Below, one piece after another: positions 34,805 through 46,592 of a stretch of DNA of 64,000 bases (within the stretch, counting starts at the first letter, position 1; the number at the start of each line of letters is the position of its first letter). The DNA is from Pseudeuparius sepicola (taxonomy: Eukaryota; Arthropoda; Insecta; Coleoptera; Anthribidae). The DNA lies in the NCBI GenBank assembly GCA_963920635.1, contig OY987306.1, forward strand, positions 13,534,001 through 13,598,000, in the 5' to 3' direction. A program made the translations under genes and the position numbers. The notes below the pieces were generated by a model. It worked only from the letters and a program-made list of their open reading frames with translations, was not told the DNA's origin and did no database searches.

Positions 34805-37165
34805 CAATTCGTCCGTCGCATTTCGGGCTTGCTCAAAAATCTACCTAAATCAGTCGCAACTCGGGCGTCTCGAAAAAGACTATACCTAATAGTTCGCAAT
34901 TCGGGCGTAATATTGAAGGGTAACACTGTACCCTGAATTATGAAATAATTTTATGGTAAATGTACAGTCCTGACAATTATTGCCACCATGCACTTTTAAA
35001 ATTAAATGCCAAAAATAAAAAAGAACTACTTATACCATGACGAATTAGGTGTACGTTTTTTTTTTTTTGAACAGGACTATATGTATGCCAACAATAGTCA
35101 GTAATCCAAAAATACCTACATGTTTTTGTATATATGTCGCAGCCAACTAGCTTAATCAGCCGTTCAGTTAACAGCCTAGCCGTTTCACTAAACGACATAA
35201 GACTGAGGAAATTCATTTTTATAATAATTTTGAGAAATAATTTTCTTTTATTGTAGGCGATTTTTTAGTTTTACTTTTTAAGATTAAATGTTAAATTTCA
35301 GTTTTTATTAAATAAAAATCGCCAACCCTGATTGATATAATCTTTCTTATTATAATATTTAAATATCATTTGTAAAACTAATTACCTGCTCATCCCTAAC
35401 GACCTAACAGATATAAATGGCGGCAAAAAATCATTTTATCTTATTTTCGATCAAGATTTTGAAGTGAGAGTGTTGCCATTTGTATCTACAGCAATGGACG
35501 TCCAAGTAGTGGAAACTCAACGTGGTCAGCCCGCAGTTTTACATTCGGGATATAAATATTCGCTGAAGTGCGTAAACAAAAACACAACTCGACGTTGGAT
35601 CTGCATAAAGCGACCGTGTCCAGGTTCCATCACAATAAGTGATTGCTACAAACTTTTGGGGCAAAAAGCTCATTCCTGTGTTCCTAGTGTTGCCAGAAAT
35701 GAAGTTGAAGTAAGCTTATTTAAAGCAAAAAAGTGTGCCCGTGAAGAAATTACTCCAGTGCCACAAATTTTTAGACAAGAAGTAACGAACATTCAAGACG
35801 CAGGGCTCGATTTAATTGTTGAGATTCCAACATTCCTATCTTTTAAAGATACAATGTATAGACAGAGACACAAGGGCCTAGGAATTGCGAAATTACCTAC
35901 ATCTAGGAAAGAAATACCACTTCCCGATTCAGTCCAAGAGTACGTAGTGGCAGACGACCAAGAAGATGGAGAACGTATCATCGTTTTTGCCGATAAAGGA
36001 CGACACCTCCTTACAGAAGGGACTGAATTTTTTGTGGATGGCACATTTAAAAGTTGCTGCCCACTCTTTGATCAACTATATACACTACACGTAGATCTAG
36101 GTAGCACTGACCAATCAACAGTAATTGTTCCTGCGGCGTATGCTTTGCTGCCAGATAGAAAGCAAAGAACTTACAGAAGGCTCTTCCGAATGATAAAGCA
36201 GCCATTAATACTATTAGAGAAGTGTTCCCAGAGACAACAATAAAGGGGTGCAACTTTCACTTTAATCAAGCTTTATGGCGAAAAGTACAAGAACTTGGAC
36301 TGGTTACAGTAGGTATACCGAGAAAACCAAAATGTTAGAAACCACATTCGCATGTGTGCAGCCCTTGCACATTTGCCAGAAGGCGTGTTACCGGACGCGT
36401 GGCTGAACATAATGGAGACTGCACCAGATAACACACAAGTGGAAAAATTCAACGACTACTTTGTTGACCAATGGCTGGACAATGATTTATTATGGGTAGT
36501 CCACAAGGAGAGGCATAGAACCACTAATTCAGCAGAAGGCTGGCATAATAGATTTAATAGAAGATTTGTCAAAAGGGAAGATAAGCTTAAGAAGTACGCT
36601 AGAAAAGTTAAGGCATGTTATAAAATTTGATTAATTTAATTTAATTTTTCTGTCTTTGTATAGTAATAAATCATTTTAGTTTACAAATTGTTTATGTTGC
36701 TTGTAGCAGGACTTTAACAGTCGAAAGAAAGAAAAAAAAGACGAAAATTTCATATCAACGTAGGTCCGTAAATGCTTCGTTTTAAACAAACAAGGTGTTA
36801 AAAGTTAAAAAAAAAGATTATTTTTGATAGTGTCCCAACCACATTTTAACCAAAAAAAATAATGGAATGGAAACCCGACAACTCCGCCACTGGTTGTTTG
36901 TGGGCTTTCATTGCACGTTGTTTGTTTAACACGAAGCGTTTACGGACCTATGTTGCTCGTTTAAAATATACAGGATTCCAAAGTTGAAATTTATACCATA
37001 AAAATATCATACACATTTTGGGTGCATCTGAGCATGGATTTGCATCTTTAATGAAGGTGGCAACAGGTACCGATCTCTCTACGCCCCAATTGCGAAAGAC
37101 AAATACCTACCTGGCAACCTTACGCCCGAGATGCGAAGGATAACTGATTGCGCCCGAGTTGCGAA
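34805..37165 (+). mobile_element. MULE transposon remnant with sub-repeated inverted termini
   Basis: On the left (34805-34915) the motif CGCAACTCGGGCG and variants occur three times in direct orientation. On the right (37080-37165) its complement CGCCCGAGTTGCG occurs three times. These opposed clusters bracket the MULE transposase pseudogene and are the likely terminal inverted repeats. The exact ends and the 8-10-bp TSD expected for MULEs could not be fixed by eye. Confidence 0.7.
35464..36630 (+). pseudogene. FLYWCH zinc-finger MULE transposase pseudogene
   Basis: The N-terminal part (about 35490-35690) fits a FLYWCH zinc finger: QRGQPAVLHSGYKY, then RRWIC, a second Cys in RPCPGSI and a final H in KAHSC. 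The MULE catalytic region follows: FVDGTFKSCCPLFDQLYTLH at about 36030-36090 and YALLPDRKQRTYRRLF at 36140-36185. The reading then shifts frame to NDKAAINTIREVFPETTIKG and the diagnostic CNFHFNQALWRKVQELGL (about 36250-36300). A second shift near 36310 leads to the last open part at 36352-36630 (CAALAHLPEGVLPDAW, then TNSAEGWHNRFNRRF). At least two frameshifts and a probable internal deletion near 36190 make it inactive. A 5' start is not resolved. Confidence 0.9.
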
Positions 37166-37599
37166 TCGCGAATAAATCTAAAAAGCGCAAAATAAAGTAA
37201 AAGGTAAAAAACCTTTTAAAAACAAGCTTTAATTTAAGCCATGAACTAAATCGAATAAAATAAAAATAATAAATGATAAAAAAAACCTTTATCTTCAAGC
37301 GGCCATAAATAGCATTCTTATGTTTCTGTCTAGAAACAGTTGAAGTTCGTATTTTCGATATCGGGAGAAAAAAAAACGCAAAAATGCCATGGAGTAGAAG
37401 TAAATCCGGGCGACTCGTCTGGCGTCAAAAAATAAGGATAATTATTGAAATATTTTGTTATACAGAAATCACGATTCATCTATCAACGTACTCACGACTC
37501 ACGAAATATTTAATATTTAGTTCTTCATTCCGATTGGGAGAAGAAGCGAAATGATTAGTAAATATTATAGTTTTCTTAATAGTTGGTGCCGATGTTAGA

Positions 37600-37949
37600 C
37601 GAGCCGCCTATGTCTATGTCATTTGAACGATAAATGTTAAAAGTCAAACGATCAATGTCAAACTGTCAAAACAGCAACAAGGTAATTTTGTGAGTCTTTG
37701 CCTCAATCTCTAGCTGATGTAGGTGATGTGAACTGTTGAATTATTTACATATTATAATTCCTGTTATTTTTAGGGAATAATCAAGTATAGGTATCAAAAA
37801 TGTCTGAAGAATTAATGCAGTGCACTCCACCGGAATTGGCCCGAATTGCCAATTTGCCGCCTATGAAATCACTTTGTGTTCCATGGCCTTTTTGTGTTTT
37901 TTTTTCTGCCGGTATCCAAAAAATTGTTTTACAGGGAGAAATAATATGA
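37600..37949 (+). CDS. candidate gene start with 5' UTR intron and short ORF
   Basis: A possible non-coding exon ends at CAACAAG|GTAATTTT (37681/37682). An acceptor TGTTATTTTTAG ends at about 37773, and an ATG in good context (AAAAATGTCTGAAG) follows at 37800. The frame encodes MSEELMQCTPPELARIANLP and continues to a TGA at 37947-37949 (49 codons). The N-terminal pattern resembles the start of tyrosine-recombinase (Crypton-type) proteins of insects, but the rest of the frame does not support that, so a frameshift or truncation is likely. It may equally be a chance arrangement. Confidence 0.3.
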
Positions 37950-38551
37950 ATACAATACAGATGAATGTATTAATCACATATAACACTGGAATAATGTATA
38001 GTTAGTATTATAATTACTATTACATTGACTGCTAATTACTACTAATTATTACTCGTTCCGGGAAAGAGGAACCGTAATATTTTATTGGAAATATTTATGT
38101 TTGAGTAAGATCTAATAACCCTTGGAAATAAATAATACATTATGATGTTAAATTAGACATAATAAGCTTACAAATTTGAAAAAAAAATAAATAATAAAAA
38201 AATAATAATAATAAAGGCCATACTCTTAAACATTCATTTCTGTTATGAAAATAAATTTAAAATATTTTTGGGGCTAATATCATTAGTGGTGTACTTCCTT
38301 TGCTAAACTCCACACACCAAAACTTTGTTTTTTTTTGCACTCGACGCGCGCTTCACTAACCATGTTAGCATCATCAGAAGATGATTAAGTCTGGACTAGT
38401 GGTGTGCCTATTATCGAGAATTCAACGCCTGCCAATATGAACCAATGAAATGACATAATTTTTGAAATATTAATAAATGAGATGATGATTTTAGCGATTA
38501 TTTCCCTCATACTGCTTGCATCCAATAAGGTAGCTCCTTCCATAAAAATCC

Positions 38552-38703
38552 AACCAATGATATGCCTCTGCTAGCGATAATTTGCACTAGTGCAATTACC
38601 GGTAATTGCACTTGTGCAAATTATCGCAACCAATGATATGCCTCTGCTAGCGATAATTTGCACTAGTGCAATTACCGGTAATTGCACTTGTGCAAATTAT
38701 CAC
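38552..38703. repeat. two tandem 76-bp units, each a palindrome
   Basis: Each unit is AACCAATGATATGCCTCTGC plus the 54-bp palindrome GCGATAATTTGCAC...GTGCAAATTATCGC centred on ACCGGT. Half a unit recurs at about 62775-62823. Confidence 0.9.
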
Positions 38704-38858
38704 TTCGTTGCTTAGCAACCGCGAATCTGTTGGATACAAACACCTACCTACCTACTTCTTAAAGTTTGTGTGTTTCACACTGTTCTAAATTATGCAGCTT
38801 ATAAATTATGTTGCGGTATTATTAAGCATTATATCAATGAATTTATATAACTTTTACA

Positions 38859-39125
38859 TTGCTAAATTCTTGTTATTTAGACCTCCGCCTTCGTTTAAAT
38901 TTAGATATGACACATTCAGAAAATAAACCAATGCCGACAGGGTGTAGGTATAATCGCATTTGCCTTGGATACCCAAGCGTCATGTTTGTTTACTCGAACG
39001 CTACAGTCGAAGCTGTCAATAAACTCGTTCAAAATGAGTCGTTTTGGAAATGTAAAAAATTATTAAATCGTATTCGTGAAATAATCTCGACAAATACCAC
39101 TCGTGCCGAAAATTTTTCTAGATAA
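38859..39125 (+). CDS. 88-residue open frame, unknown
   Basis: The frame within the foldback element contains MPTGCRYNRICLGYPSVMFV and ends TRAENFSR. It is less biased in composition than neighbouring frames. There are no motifs I recognise and no homologue elsewhere in the window. It could be a fragment of the element's protein or chance. Confidence 0.2.
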   Translation: MLNSCYLDLRLRLNLDMTHSENKPMPTGCRYNRICLGYPSVMFVYSNATVEAVNKLVQNESFWKCKKLLNRIREIISTNTTRAENFSR

Positions 39126-39621
39126 TTTTATTCTCAAGCCCTATTTTGTCAATTAGCAAAACCACTCGTACAAATTGGGCTTTTATTTTCAGAGATAAAA
39201 TCCCTCGAGCTTTGCTCTCGGGATTTTATCAGAAAGTAAAAAGCAATTTATACTCGTGATCTTTCTAGGCAAAATAGCGCTTTCGATACATACGATAATA
39301 CCACTAGTGGTATTTTCCACTAGTGGTATTTTCCACTAGTGGTATTTTCGCTGAAGTCCTACTCTCTTAGCTACGTCCTAGTTACGCTAAACCAATATTG
39401 TGGCAGCTGAAACTGATAACCAGTTAACTTCTTCACGTTACCAAATTTAATATAGGACTAGCAGATATGTTCTCGGTTAACACATCGATCGTTAAATATC
39501 TATTAGCAGAAAAAACATATTCAGAACCGAAAGCTCAACCGAAATGACAGCTGTCAAATAGACTAACTTCTAAGCATGGTAATTAAATTTATATAGGGCT
39601 AGTTAAGTAAAACACTGATTT

Positions 39622-39693
39622 GACCTCAATGTTCAGGGGCATGATTCTCGCTTTACGTGCGAGAGGTCCATGGTTCAAATCCCGGTTGGGGCT
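39622..39693 (+). pseudogene. tRNA pseudogene, tRNA-Pro-like body
   Basis: 72 bases align with the tRNA-Pro pattern: D-arm region AGGGGCATGATT, anticodon arm CTCGC-TTTACGT-GCGAG (a perfect 5-bp stem) and B box GGTTCAAATCC. The anticodon position reads TAC instead of TGG. The acceptor arm pairs at about 5 of 7 positions and the T-stem at 3 of 5, so it is not a functional tRNA. No SINE body or A-rich tail follows. Confidence 0.65.
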
Positions 39694-39888
39694 CCCTTTT
39701 TTTAATTACATTTTCCAAGAGGGGAAATGTTTATAATTATTGTAGTTAATTTATTCCTAAGAAATTGGGTTGACAAATTATGGCGTCATACACACTGAAT
39801 ATTTGCAGTTGTTAAATTATCTTTTTAAATACAACTCGTGCGTGGTATGCCTAAATAATAGATAATACCTTTCGTTAATTTATCACTC

Positions 39889-40110
39889 ATTATGATCCCA
39901 AGGCTAAGAAAATACCACTCCTGCTCGTGGTATTTTCAGCTTTGGGATTATAATTCGTAAAATTAACGACAGGTATTATCGATAATAGGCACACCACTTG
40001 TTATATTAGTATCCGTTAGTTTTACTAATTATAATCCCAAAGCTGAAAATCCCACGACTGTGTAGCAGGAGTGGTATTTTCTTAGCCTTTTGGATTATAA
40101 TGAGTTAACT
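39889..40110. repeat. inverted repeat with ATACCACTCCTGC core
   Basis: CTAAGAAAATACCACTCCTGC...AGCTTTGGGATTATAA (39900-39955) is mirrored by TTATAATCCCAAAGCT...GGAGTGGTATTTTCTTAG (40029-40089). Confidence 0.8.
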
Positions 40111-40414
40111 ATTGTTAGACATACCACGACTTGTATATTTTAGGAAGAGAATTTGACCAAAGTCTAGAGATATTCTCTAGACTTTGATTTGACCACTGCA
40201 AATAATGTAATTATTCAGTTTGTACGCGTGATTTAAAAACTTTCTTAGGAATAAATTAACTGCAAAAATTATACTAAATATTTCACCTACAAGAGTAAAT
40301 TTAATTATCATGCTTAAAACTTGTAGTATATTTGACAGCTGTCATTAAGGAGCCTTTAGCACAGATTACAGGACCTTTAGTTCCAAACACATATATTTTC
40401 TGCGCTAATAGATT

Positions 40415-41700
40415 ACAATAATTACCAAATTGGGACAAGAGGTTGAAAGACTGAAAAATGAATACAATGTTTAGGAAAATATTTTCAATCCATCCCAAAT
40501 TCGAAAAATAAAGCAACCTAAGAAACGTATGATGTGGACTATCAAAGACATATCAAAAGCTATTGTTATTCATTCTGCGGGTTCTCGAGCCTACAGATTG
40601 ATGCTTAAAAAGGGCTATCCCTTTTCGGCACAGTCGACACTTAGGACCTGGTGCAAAAAAAAATACAATTGGAACCTGGGATTTAAAAAAAATTAACCAT
40701 ATCATTTATAATATGTGAATGTTTCTATAGGTATCTATTACTTTTTGCAGGGTTTTATGATTGTTAAAAAGGTAGATTTGACAGAAGAACAGAAGCTACT
40801 TTAATTTGATGAAATAAAAATTAAAAATGTTTATCTTTATGACAAGTCAAACGATAAAACATTAAAGCCATATTCAAGTTGCAATTTTAAGAGGCCTAGG
40901 TGGCAACTGGAAGAAACCAATTTTTTGTTCCTATGATGTCAAAAGAAACACTTTTTAACATTGTAAAGTATGTAGAAAATGCTGGTTTCCCAGTTGTAGC
41001 ACTCGTAAATGATTTGGGTGGAGGAAATCGGGTTTTACACAAAGAATTGGGCATAAATACAAGCCAAACATGGTTCTTTAACCCAGCTAGCAATAAATGA
41101 ATTTATGCGTTTGCTGATGTCCAACATCATAGTAAATTAATAAGAAATCCCTTTGTTGATGATGGCTTTTTATTACTTAAATATCGGCCACAAAATTTCA
41201 ATGGATTTTTTAAATGCGAGGGGGCCCCAACGACAAAAGTAAAATTGTCAACAAAACTATTTTCACATACGATTTCAAAAGCAATCACCCGATGTGGTAT
41301 GATGCGGAAGTATAATGAAGACGTAAGTTGGAAGCAATGTGCAGTTTTTTCTAAAGATGTAAGTTTTAAATACTTTATATTACAAACAAGTAGGTATCCC
41401 AAAACTTTTTTTATTTAGGTAAATGAATGGTTCCAATGTTTTAACGTCAGATTTCCTGAAGAAAGGAAAATACTTTTGGCCTGTCACTCGACACGTAAAT
41501 TACTATTTTCAATAAAATGACTAGTGTTATACATTGCCTTAGAGTAAAAGAAAAATAAGTTTGCTACATTTCCAGAAAGGAATAATAATTAGCAATACAT
41601 CACTAAAGTACATTTTAACATACAGATTGAACCAAGATGTGCTGGAAAACCTTTTCGGATTTCTTCGATCAAATATAAAAAATGTATTCTGCAAAATTAC
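40415..41700 (+). pseudogene. P-element / THAP9-type transposase pseudogene
   Basis: Pieces of a P-element transposase appear in order. A coiled-coil-like segment (GQEVERLKNEYNV) runs to a TAG at 40472. A stretch with IKDISKAIVIHSAGSRAYRL and STLRTWCKK follows (40532-40640). Then come FDEIKIKNVYLYDKSNDKTL (about 40815-40870), SKETLFNIVKYVENAGFPVV and LVNDLGGGNRVLHKELG (40940-41050), and, through an in-frame TGA at 41098, IYAFADVQHHSKLIRNPF. KAITRCGMMRKYNEDVSWKQ leads to a good donor GAT|GTAAGT (41357), and the acceptor TTTATTTAG at about 41418 opens an exon starting VNEWFQC. The RLNQDVLENLFGFLRS block, typical of THAP9/P transposases, is at 41625-41675. Several stops and frameshifts show it is dead. 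The N-terminal THAP finger is not adjacent. Confidence 0.88.
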
Positions 41701-41839
41701 AATTTTCTACCACTACCCTCTACCAAAAAATACAGTGATTATGAAATTTTATATTGTTGCCTTAAAAATTTACTTAAATTTACTAAAATATTTTCTAAAT
41801 TTCTATATTTTATTTATTTATTTTTTCAGTAATTAACAA

Positions 41840-42289
41840 ACTATATTATCATCGGTATTTATTTTTTACTTATATGGCGACTGCAGCTGCTATTCTGGTA
41901 TTATCTTGAAATCCTTGGCAATTTTCGTTGTTATCGATTATTTTTATTTATTTCGTAAGAAGAAATAAACTTTGAGTTATTTACCTGCACTAAGAAAGTC
42001 CTTACAGTACATATATCGTTGCATTACCTTTGTGTTAAAAAATACAAATGCTTACCCTATTGAGAATGTTCTTAGCTTATTATTATGTTATTTCAAATTA
42101 GTCGTATGTTCTAAATCGTGCTAACTCATACAACATTAATTTACGGATACATAACGCAACATTCCATTAGAAATACCCGCTTCCCGCCTTAAAATTCAAA
42201 TCATCCGCTCCGCGTGACGTGATGCGCAGAGCCGGACGAAATTGTGACACCGATCTATCATATCTTTAAATTATTTGTATAGGCGACTG
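41840..42289. other. no gene seen
   Basis: AT-rich sequence without supported features. Confidence 0.5.
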
Positions 42290-42520
42290 GATTTAAGATG
42301 CCAACGCCCCGACGGGCACTATGCAACTAATATATGGGCCATCGTCACCAAGTGATTGGTGCTAGCCTTGGGTCTACACTGCGTTGTTCTTTGATTTTGA
42401 GCAAATCAGAAAATATAATATACGGTATTATAACAAAACAACAAAATGGCATGGCCCATAGACTAGTTTAGCATTGAGCTTATAGGATAGTATTTCTTAT
42501 ATTCAATGGCGTATTATGAC
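42290..42520 (+). repeat. dispersed repeat, copy 2
   Basis: Partner of 12510-12665 in inverse orientation: CATAGACTAGTTTAGCATTGAGC, TATTTCTTATATTCAATGGC, GGGCCATCGTCACCA and CGACGGG blocks are shared. This copy is longer, with about 80 bp extra between the blocks. Confidence 0.7.
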
Positions 42521-42564
42521 CAGAAATATTACCAATATTTTTCCTTAAATATTTGCATTGTGGG

Positions 42565-42655
42565 TATCACCAATGATGATACCTACGTCACAATGGTCGA
42601 CAATGGAAATTACATTGTCGACCATATTGTGACGCAGGGATCATCCTTCGTGATA
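42565..42655. repeat. 91-bp palindrome (GTCGACAATG core)
   Basis: TATCACCAATGATGAT...GGTCGACAATG pairs with CATTGTCGACC...ATCATCCTTCGTGATA around a 7-bp centre, with a few mismatches. Confidence 0.85.
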
Positions 42656-44287
42656 TCAATTATACTAAATACATGACAAATAGTGACACATCAAACTAAA
42701 TGGCACATTTTGCTTTACAAAACACACATAATTAAACATTTTTCCAGACAATTTGATTTTCGAACCCAAGGTAGTCCAAGTTTTACATACAATGTTATAC
42801 ATATAAATTCTGTCAGTTCTTTCAAACAATTTTCATCATGTTAAACTTTTTTTCGTATAAAATATTTTTATACGATTTTTTGCAACAGTTTTGGTAGATA
42901 GCTATGGACAGCCACTTTCATCGTGACAAATAAAGGTCTCCCAAAAGAGCTATTGATCGCATCCTCCACTTATATAAGCCACCCTGTATACTATGTCTTT
43001 TAAAATAAAGCATGGGGGCTTAAAAAGGAGACTTTCATTTTAACGAGGGGGGGTTTTGTGGGATTCTATGATTACAACAGAGATGGATTAGAAGGATTTG
43101 TCTCCGCAGGGACATATTTAGGTTTGCTGAAGGGGTAAAAGGACGTTCTTAGCTTAGATAATACCTACAATAAATTTGTACTGGATTGTAGAGACTGTAT
43201 AATGCTTGTGGCGTGCGTCTAAATAACAGCGTAAAAGCATTTTTAGTAAAGGCGAAAGTAATTACATAGGTTTAAATCATTCACTACTCTTGTCACTGTG
43301 AAAATCATTTAGATATCAAATTAAACGACAGCAAAGATTTTACTATATATTTCTTATTTCTCGCAGTACTAAGTACCTACTGCTTTTTGAGTAAGAATAA
43401 AAATTAACAAAAATCGTTAACTTTAATTTTGATAGCCATATCATACAACTTATAACCGTTGTAGTTATATAATACAAAAGAAATATTGCTAATTGTGAGG
43501 ATAATCTTAATCTGTATGCTTTAAGGATATAGGAGGGTCAATTTCTGTCATACTTATACAGGGTGGCTTATAAAATTCGCTCACTCAAAATATCTCTGCT
43601 ACTTTCAAGTTGCTGTCCATAGACACCTAGGAAAACTAAGTACCTAAGTATAGCCAAAAATCAAAAAAATTCTAAATTTTTAAACCGCTGTAATTTTTTT
43701 TATTTCTATAGAGGTAGGTACCTACCTCCAAAAATGTTAGGCTAACTTGGGATCAAAAATTAAATTATCTAGAAAAAATTGTAAGGACGCATTTTTATAA
43801 AGCGAAATATCGCATTTAATTTGAAGTGTCATACTTGGCAATTTGTTCTGTATTTACTATAAAAATTTCAGAACCATTAATGGTAAAATTTGTGATTGGT
43901 ATAAGATCTAGTTACCCATGGAAATAAAGAACCGATTATGTCGTTAAATTAAAGTCGACATAGTAGGCTTTGAAAATTGAAAGTAAAGTGGTTTACATGC
44001 ACTTAATCGGGTGTCGAATATGTTATTTTAAATAATAAAAAAAAATACTGAACTCGTAGACATGCGTTTATTTTATGAAAATAAATTTAAAATACTTAAT
44101 ATGTTCAATTTAACGTAACATATGAAATATATAGCAGGTATTCTAGCAATTAAAAATGAAAATAACAGAATATTGTACTATTACAATAAATTCTCAGTGA
44201 ACACCTAGTATTTACAGTTACATATACTTTTTACAACAAATAACACCACATTCTTCATTCTTCAATATTTCATTATTTTCAGCTTAA
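42656..44287. other. no gene; two outward-facing MITE ends
   Basis: TTATATAAGCCACCCTGTA at about 42970-42988 and TACAGGGTGGCTTATAA at about 43556-43572 are inverted copies of the CAGGGTG family end. They face away from each other, so two fragments, not one element, are present. No reading frame is supported. Confidence 0.5.
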
Positions 44288-44630
44288 GAGGGAGTTGCCG
44301 ACAGCGAAAGTGACGTTGGATTTCGTATTTTTTAAGTTGTATAGCATAAAATCTAATAACATTTTACCTGGCAAAAATTTAGTACAGCTCTGTCTTCATT
44401 TTAATCATAAAGTCTTAAAAGCATATGCACTGGAATTATTATTTTTCCCAAGGTTTTCATAACAAAACAAAACCCTGCTTGTAAGACCTTAGATCTTATG
44501 ATCTTATGATTAAAATGAAGAGAGAGATGTTTGTACCAAATTTTTGCCAGGTAAAATGTTATTAGATTTTATGATATACAACTTTAAAAAATACGAAATC
44601 TAACGTCACTTTCGTTGTCGGCGTTGTAAG
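44288..44630. mobile_element. foldback MITE (GAGGGAGTTGCCGACAGC ends), copy 1
   Basis: Arms of about 135 bp (44288-44425 and 44500-44632) share AGTGACGTTGGATTTCGTAT, AATAACATTTTACCTGGCAA and TTCATTTTAATCAT with their complements. A second copy of one arm and the centre is at 63600-63832. Confidence 0.85.
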
Positions 44631-44984
44631 CATTACAGCTGCTACTTGCTTAAAGTATTTTCATTTTTTAATGTTACACATTTTGTGGAGCTGTTGAGTA
44701 AACTTTTCTGTTTAGGTAATCTCATACGAAAAGTTCCATTGAGGAGGCATTATTAACGTCGTAACGCTACCATAATTCCTTCCATGGGTAACTACTAAGC
44801 TCTAATGTCAACCACAAATATGAGTACCAATATTTTTTCTTAAATTACATGCAGGCGAGACACATCAAATTGAAAGGGATATTTTGTATTATTAAGTACA
44901 CATAATTAAATATTTTTCCAAATAATTTAATTTTTAAGCCCAAGAGGGTCTAATTTTCGAGCCCAAAACCCCATAATATACCAG

Positions 44985-45497
44985 ATTTGAACAAAAAAAT
45001 ATACATGAAGTTCCATTCTGCAAATTGTCAGATTTGCGTAATAACAAATTTAAAGCCATCTGGCGAGTCAAGTGTGCCATGGAATCCTCTCAAAACAGTT
45101 GAATGGTCAACAGGACCACTACCTAGTTCGTTTATAATGTCTGTGCGGTTTTGATATAAAAATATGTATATTGTTTCAAAAAAATTATCGTTTTGAGATG
45201 GTACCCACAAAAACAACCTGTATATTTTGAAGCAATTCCATGACACACTAAACTCGCCAGATTCCTTTAAAATTCCTATTTTACTCAACCGTGAAACCCT
45301 GCCGAATGGAACTCTGTATATTTTTTGTTCAAATTTAGAATGTATATTATTGTATATTATTATGTATTTTCATTGAAGAAATAGGATTAAAGTAGGAAGG
45401 TCAAAAGAAGCGTTTTTTTGAAGGCTTTTCGAACAAAAAAAATGCAGGCGAATATCTCCAAAAATAGTGTTTTATGGATTTACATACACACCCTGTA
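44985..45497. mobile_element. CAGGGTG-family MITE fragment related to the 61-62 kb element
   Basis: GATTTGAACAAAAAAATATACA at 44988 and its partner TGTATATTTTTTGTTCAAAT at about 45313 form an inverted pair. The interior (TGCCATGGAATCCTCTCAAA, GAATGGTCAACAGGACCACT) matches 61320-61375 and, inverted, 61830-61890. An outer end CACACCCTGTA is seen near 45486. Confidence 0.7.
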
Positions 45498-45499
45498 TG

Positions 45500-46560
45500 T
45501 ATACTAAACACTACAAAAATAAACTCTGCGTACCAAACTAATTTGTAGAAACCTGAAAGGAGAGTACCTATTTTATTACGTTTACCAAGGATATGGTTGT
45601 ATATATCTATGCGTTTACTGTATATGCGTGTTTGCTTTGATGCACACGCTATTTTTCGACAAATTTTTATTTCAGATTGAGGCGTTTCCTACAATAGTTT
45701 AGGCATTTTAGCTCATATGGTAGTCTTTCCAGTATTTGGACTAGGATCGGCGGTAATTAAACACACGCGTGCAGGAAAACTATATATATTCTTGAACTTC
45801 ACAGCGCAGCGGTCTATTATCGATTGACTCATGAATTCGTATTCTTACACAACACACAAAAAGTACGAATAAGAAATAAACTGTTCGAATGACTGTGATC
45901 TATAGGGTGATGCATTAGTGTCTGAAAACGTGATACTCTGTGGATTGAGAGTATAGTCCACAATATGTTCTGTAAACCAGAACATTTAGAATTATTAAAT
46001 GGGACTTTTTGCATCGTGTTCGGATACCTGTCAGGAGCACCAGAAAAAAATCCCCGCGCTTCTCGAGTGGGATGGCTGAGAAATCCAAGAAAACCTGGAA
46101 AAACTTTAACATTTCTTGTAAAAAATACTAAAATCGGTCCAAGTGGACCTAACGAGCTTTTTTGTAGATTTTTGCGCGTACAATGCAAATATACACACTA
46201 AAATTGTGTAAGTTCAATATTATCAAGGAAATCCCGGAAAATTTGAATTTTCCTGGACGGAACTAAGTTTCGTTAAAATGAAGGTTGATACAATGACTGT
46301 TCTTTCTGTGGATAATTGGGCTTGATTCATTAATCACAGTAATGCAACAGTATGGTGCAGGCTCGTCATTTTTTGCTTACTGTGTTGGTTTAAAAAGTAC
46401 TGATTTTTTGTTTGGAAATGGTGAAAATGGGTAGAGATACCCATTTTGGCCACATTAAGGATTTTCCACACTTCAACCAGCATAAAAAAATAGTAAATAT
46501 TTAAATTTAAATTTAAGACTTCACTTATTTTTTGTTCCCAGTTGAGTTGTCTATGAGGGG
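45500..46560. other. no gene seen
   Basis: Overlapping frames on both strands at 45829-46201 have no motif and are probably chance. Confidence 0.45.
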
Positions 46561-46561
46561 G

Positions 46562-46592
<31 letters not shown>

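Larger units (their letters stand above)
38398..40000. mobile_element. foldback-type element with GTGGTGTGCCTATTATCGA ends
   Basis: AGTGGTGTGCCTATTATCGA at about 38399 and its complement TCGATAATAGGCACACCACT ending near 39997 form matching inverted ends 1.6 kb apart. The interior holds palindromic tandem repeats (38552-38703), (CCACTAGTGGTATTTT)n at 39298-39350 and a tRNA-like pseudogene. The first 190 bp recur at 62642-62825. No transposase was recognised. Confidence 0.6.

Noticed and set aside
45829..46201. Overlapping 119- and 78-residue frames on opposite strands
   Set aside because: No motif, no splice context, and mutual antisense overlap; treated as chance.
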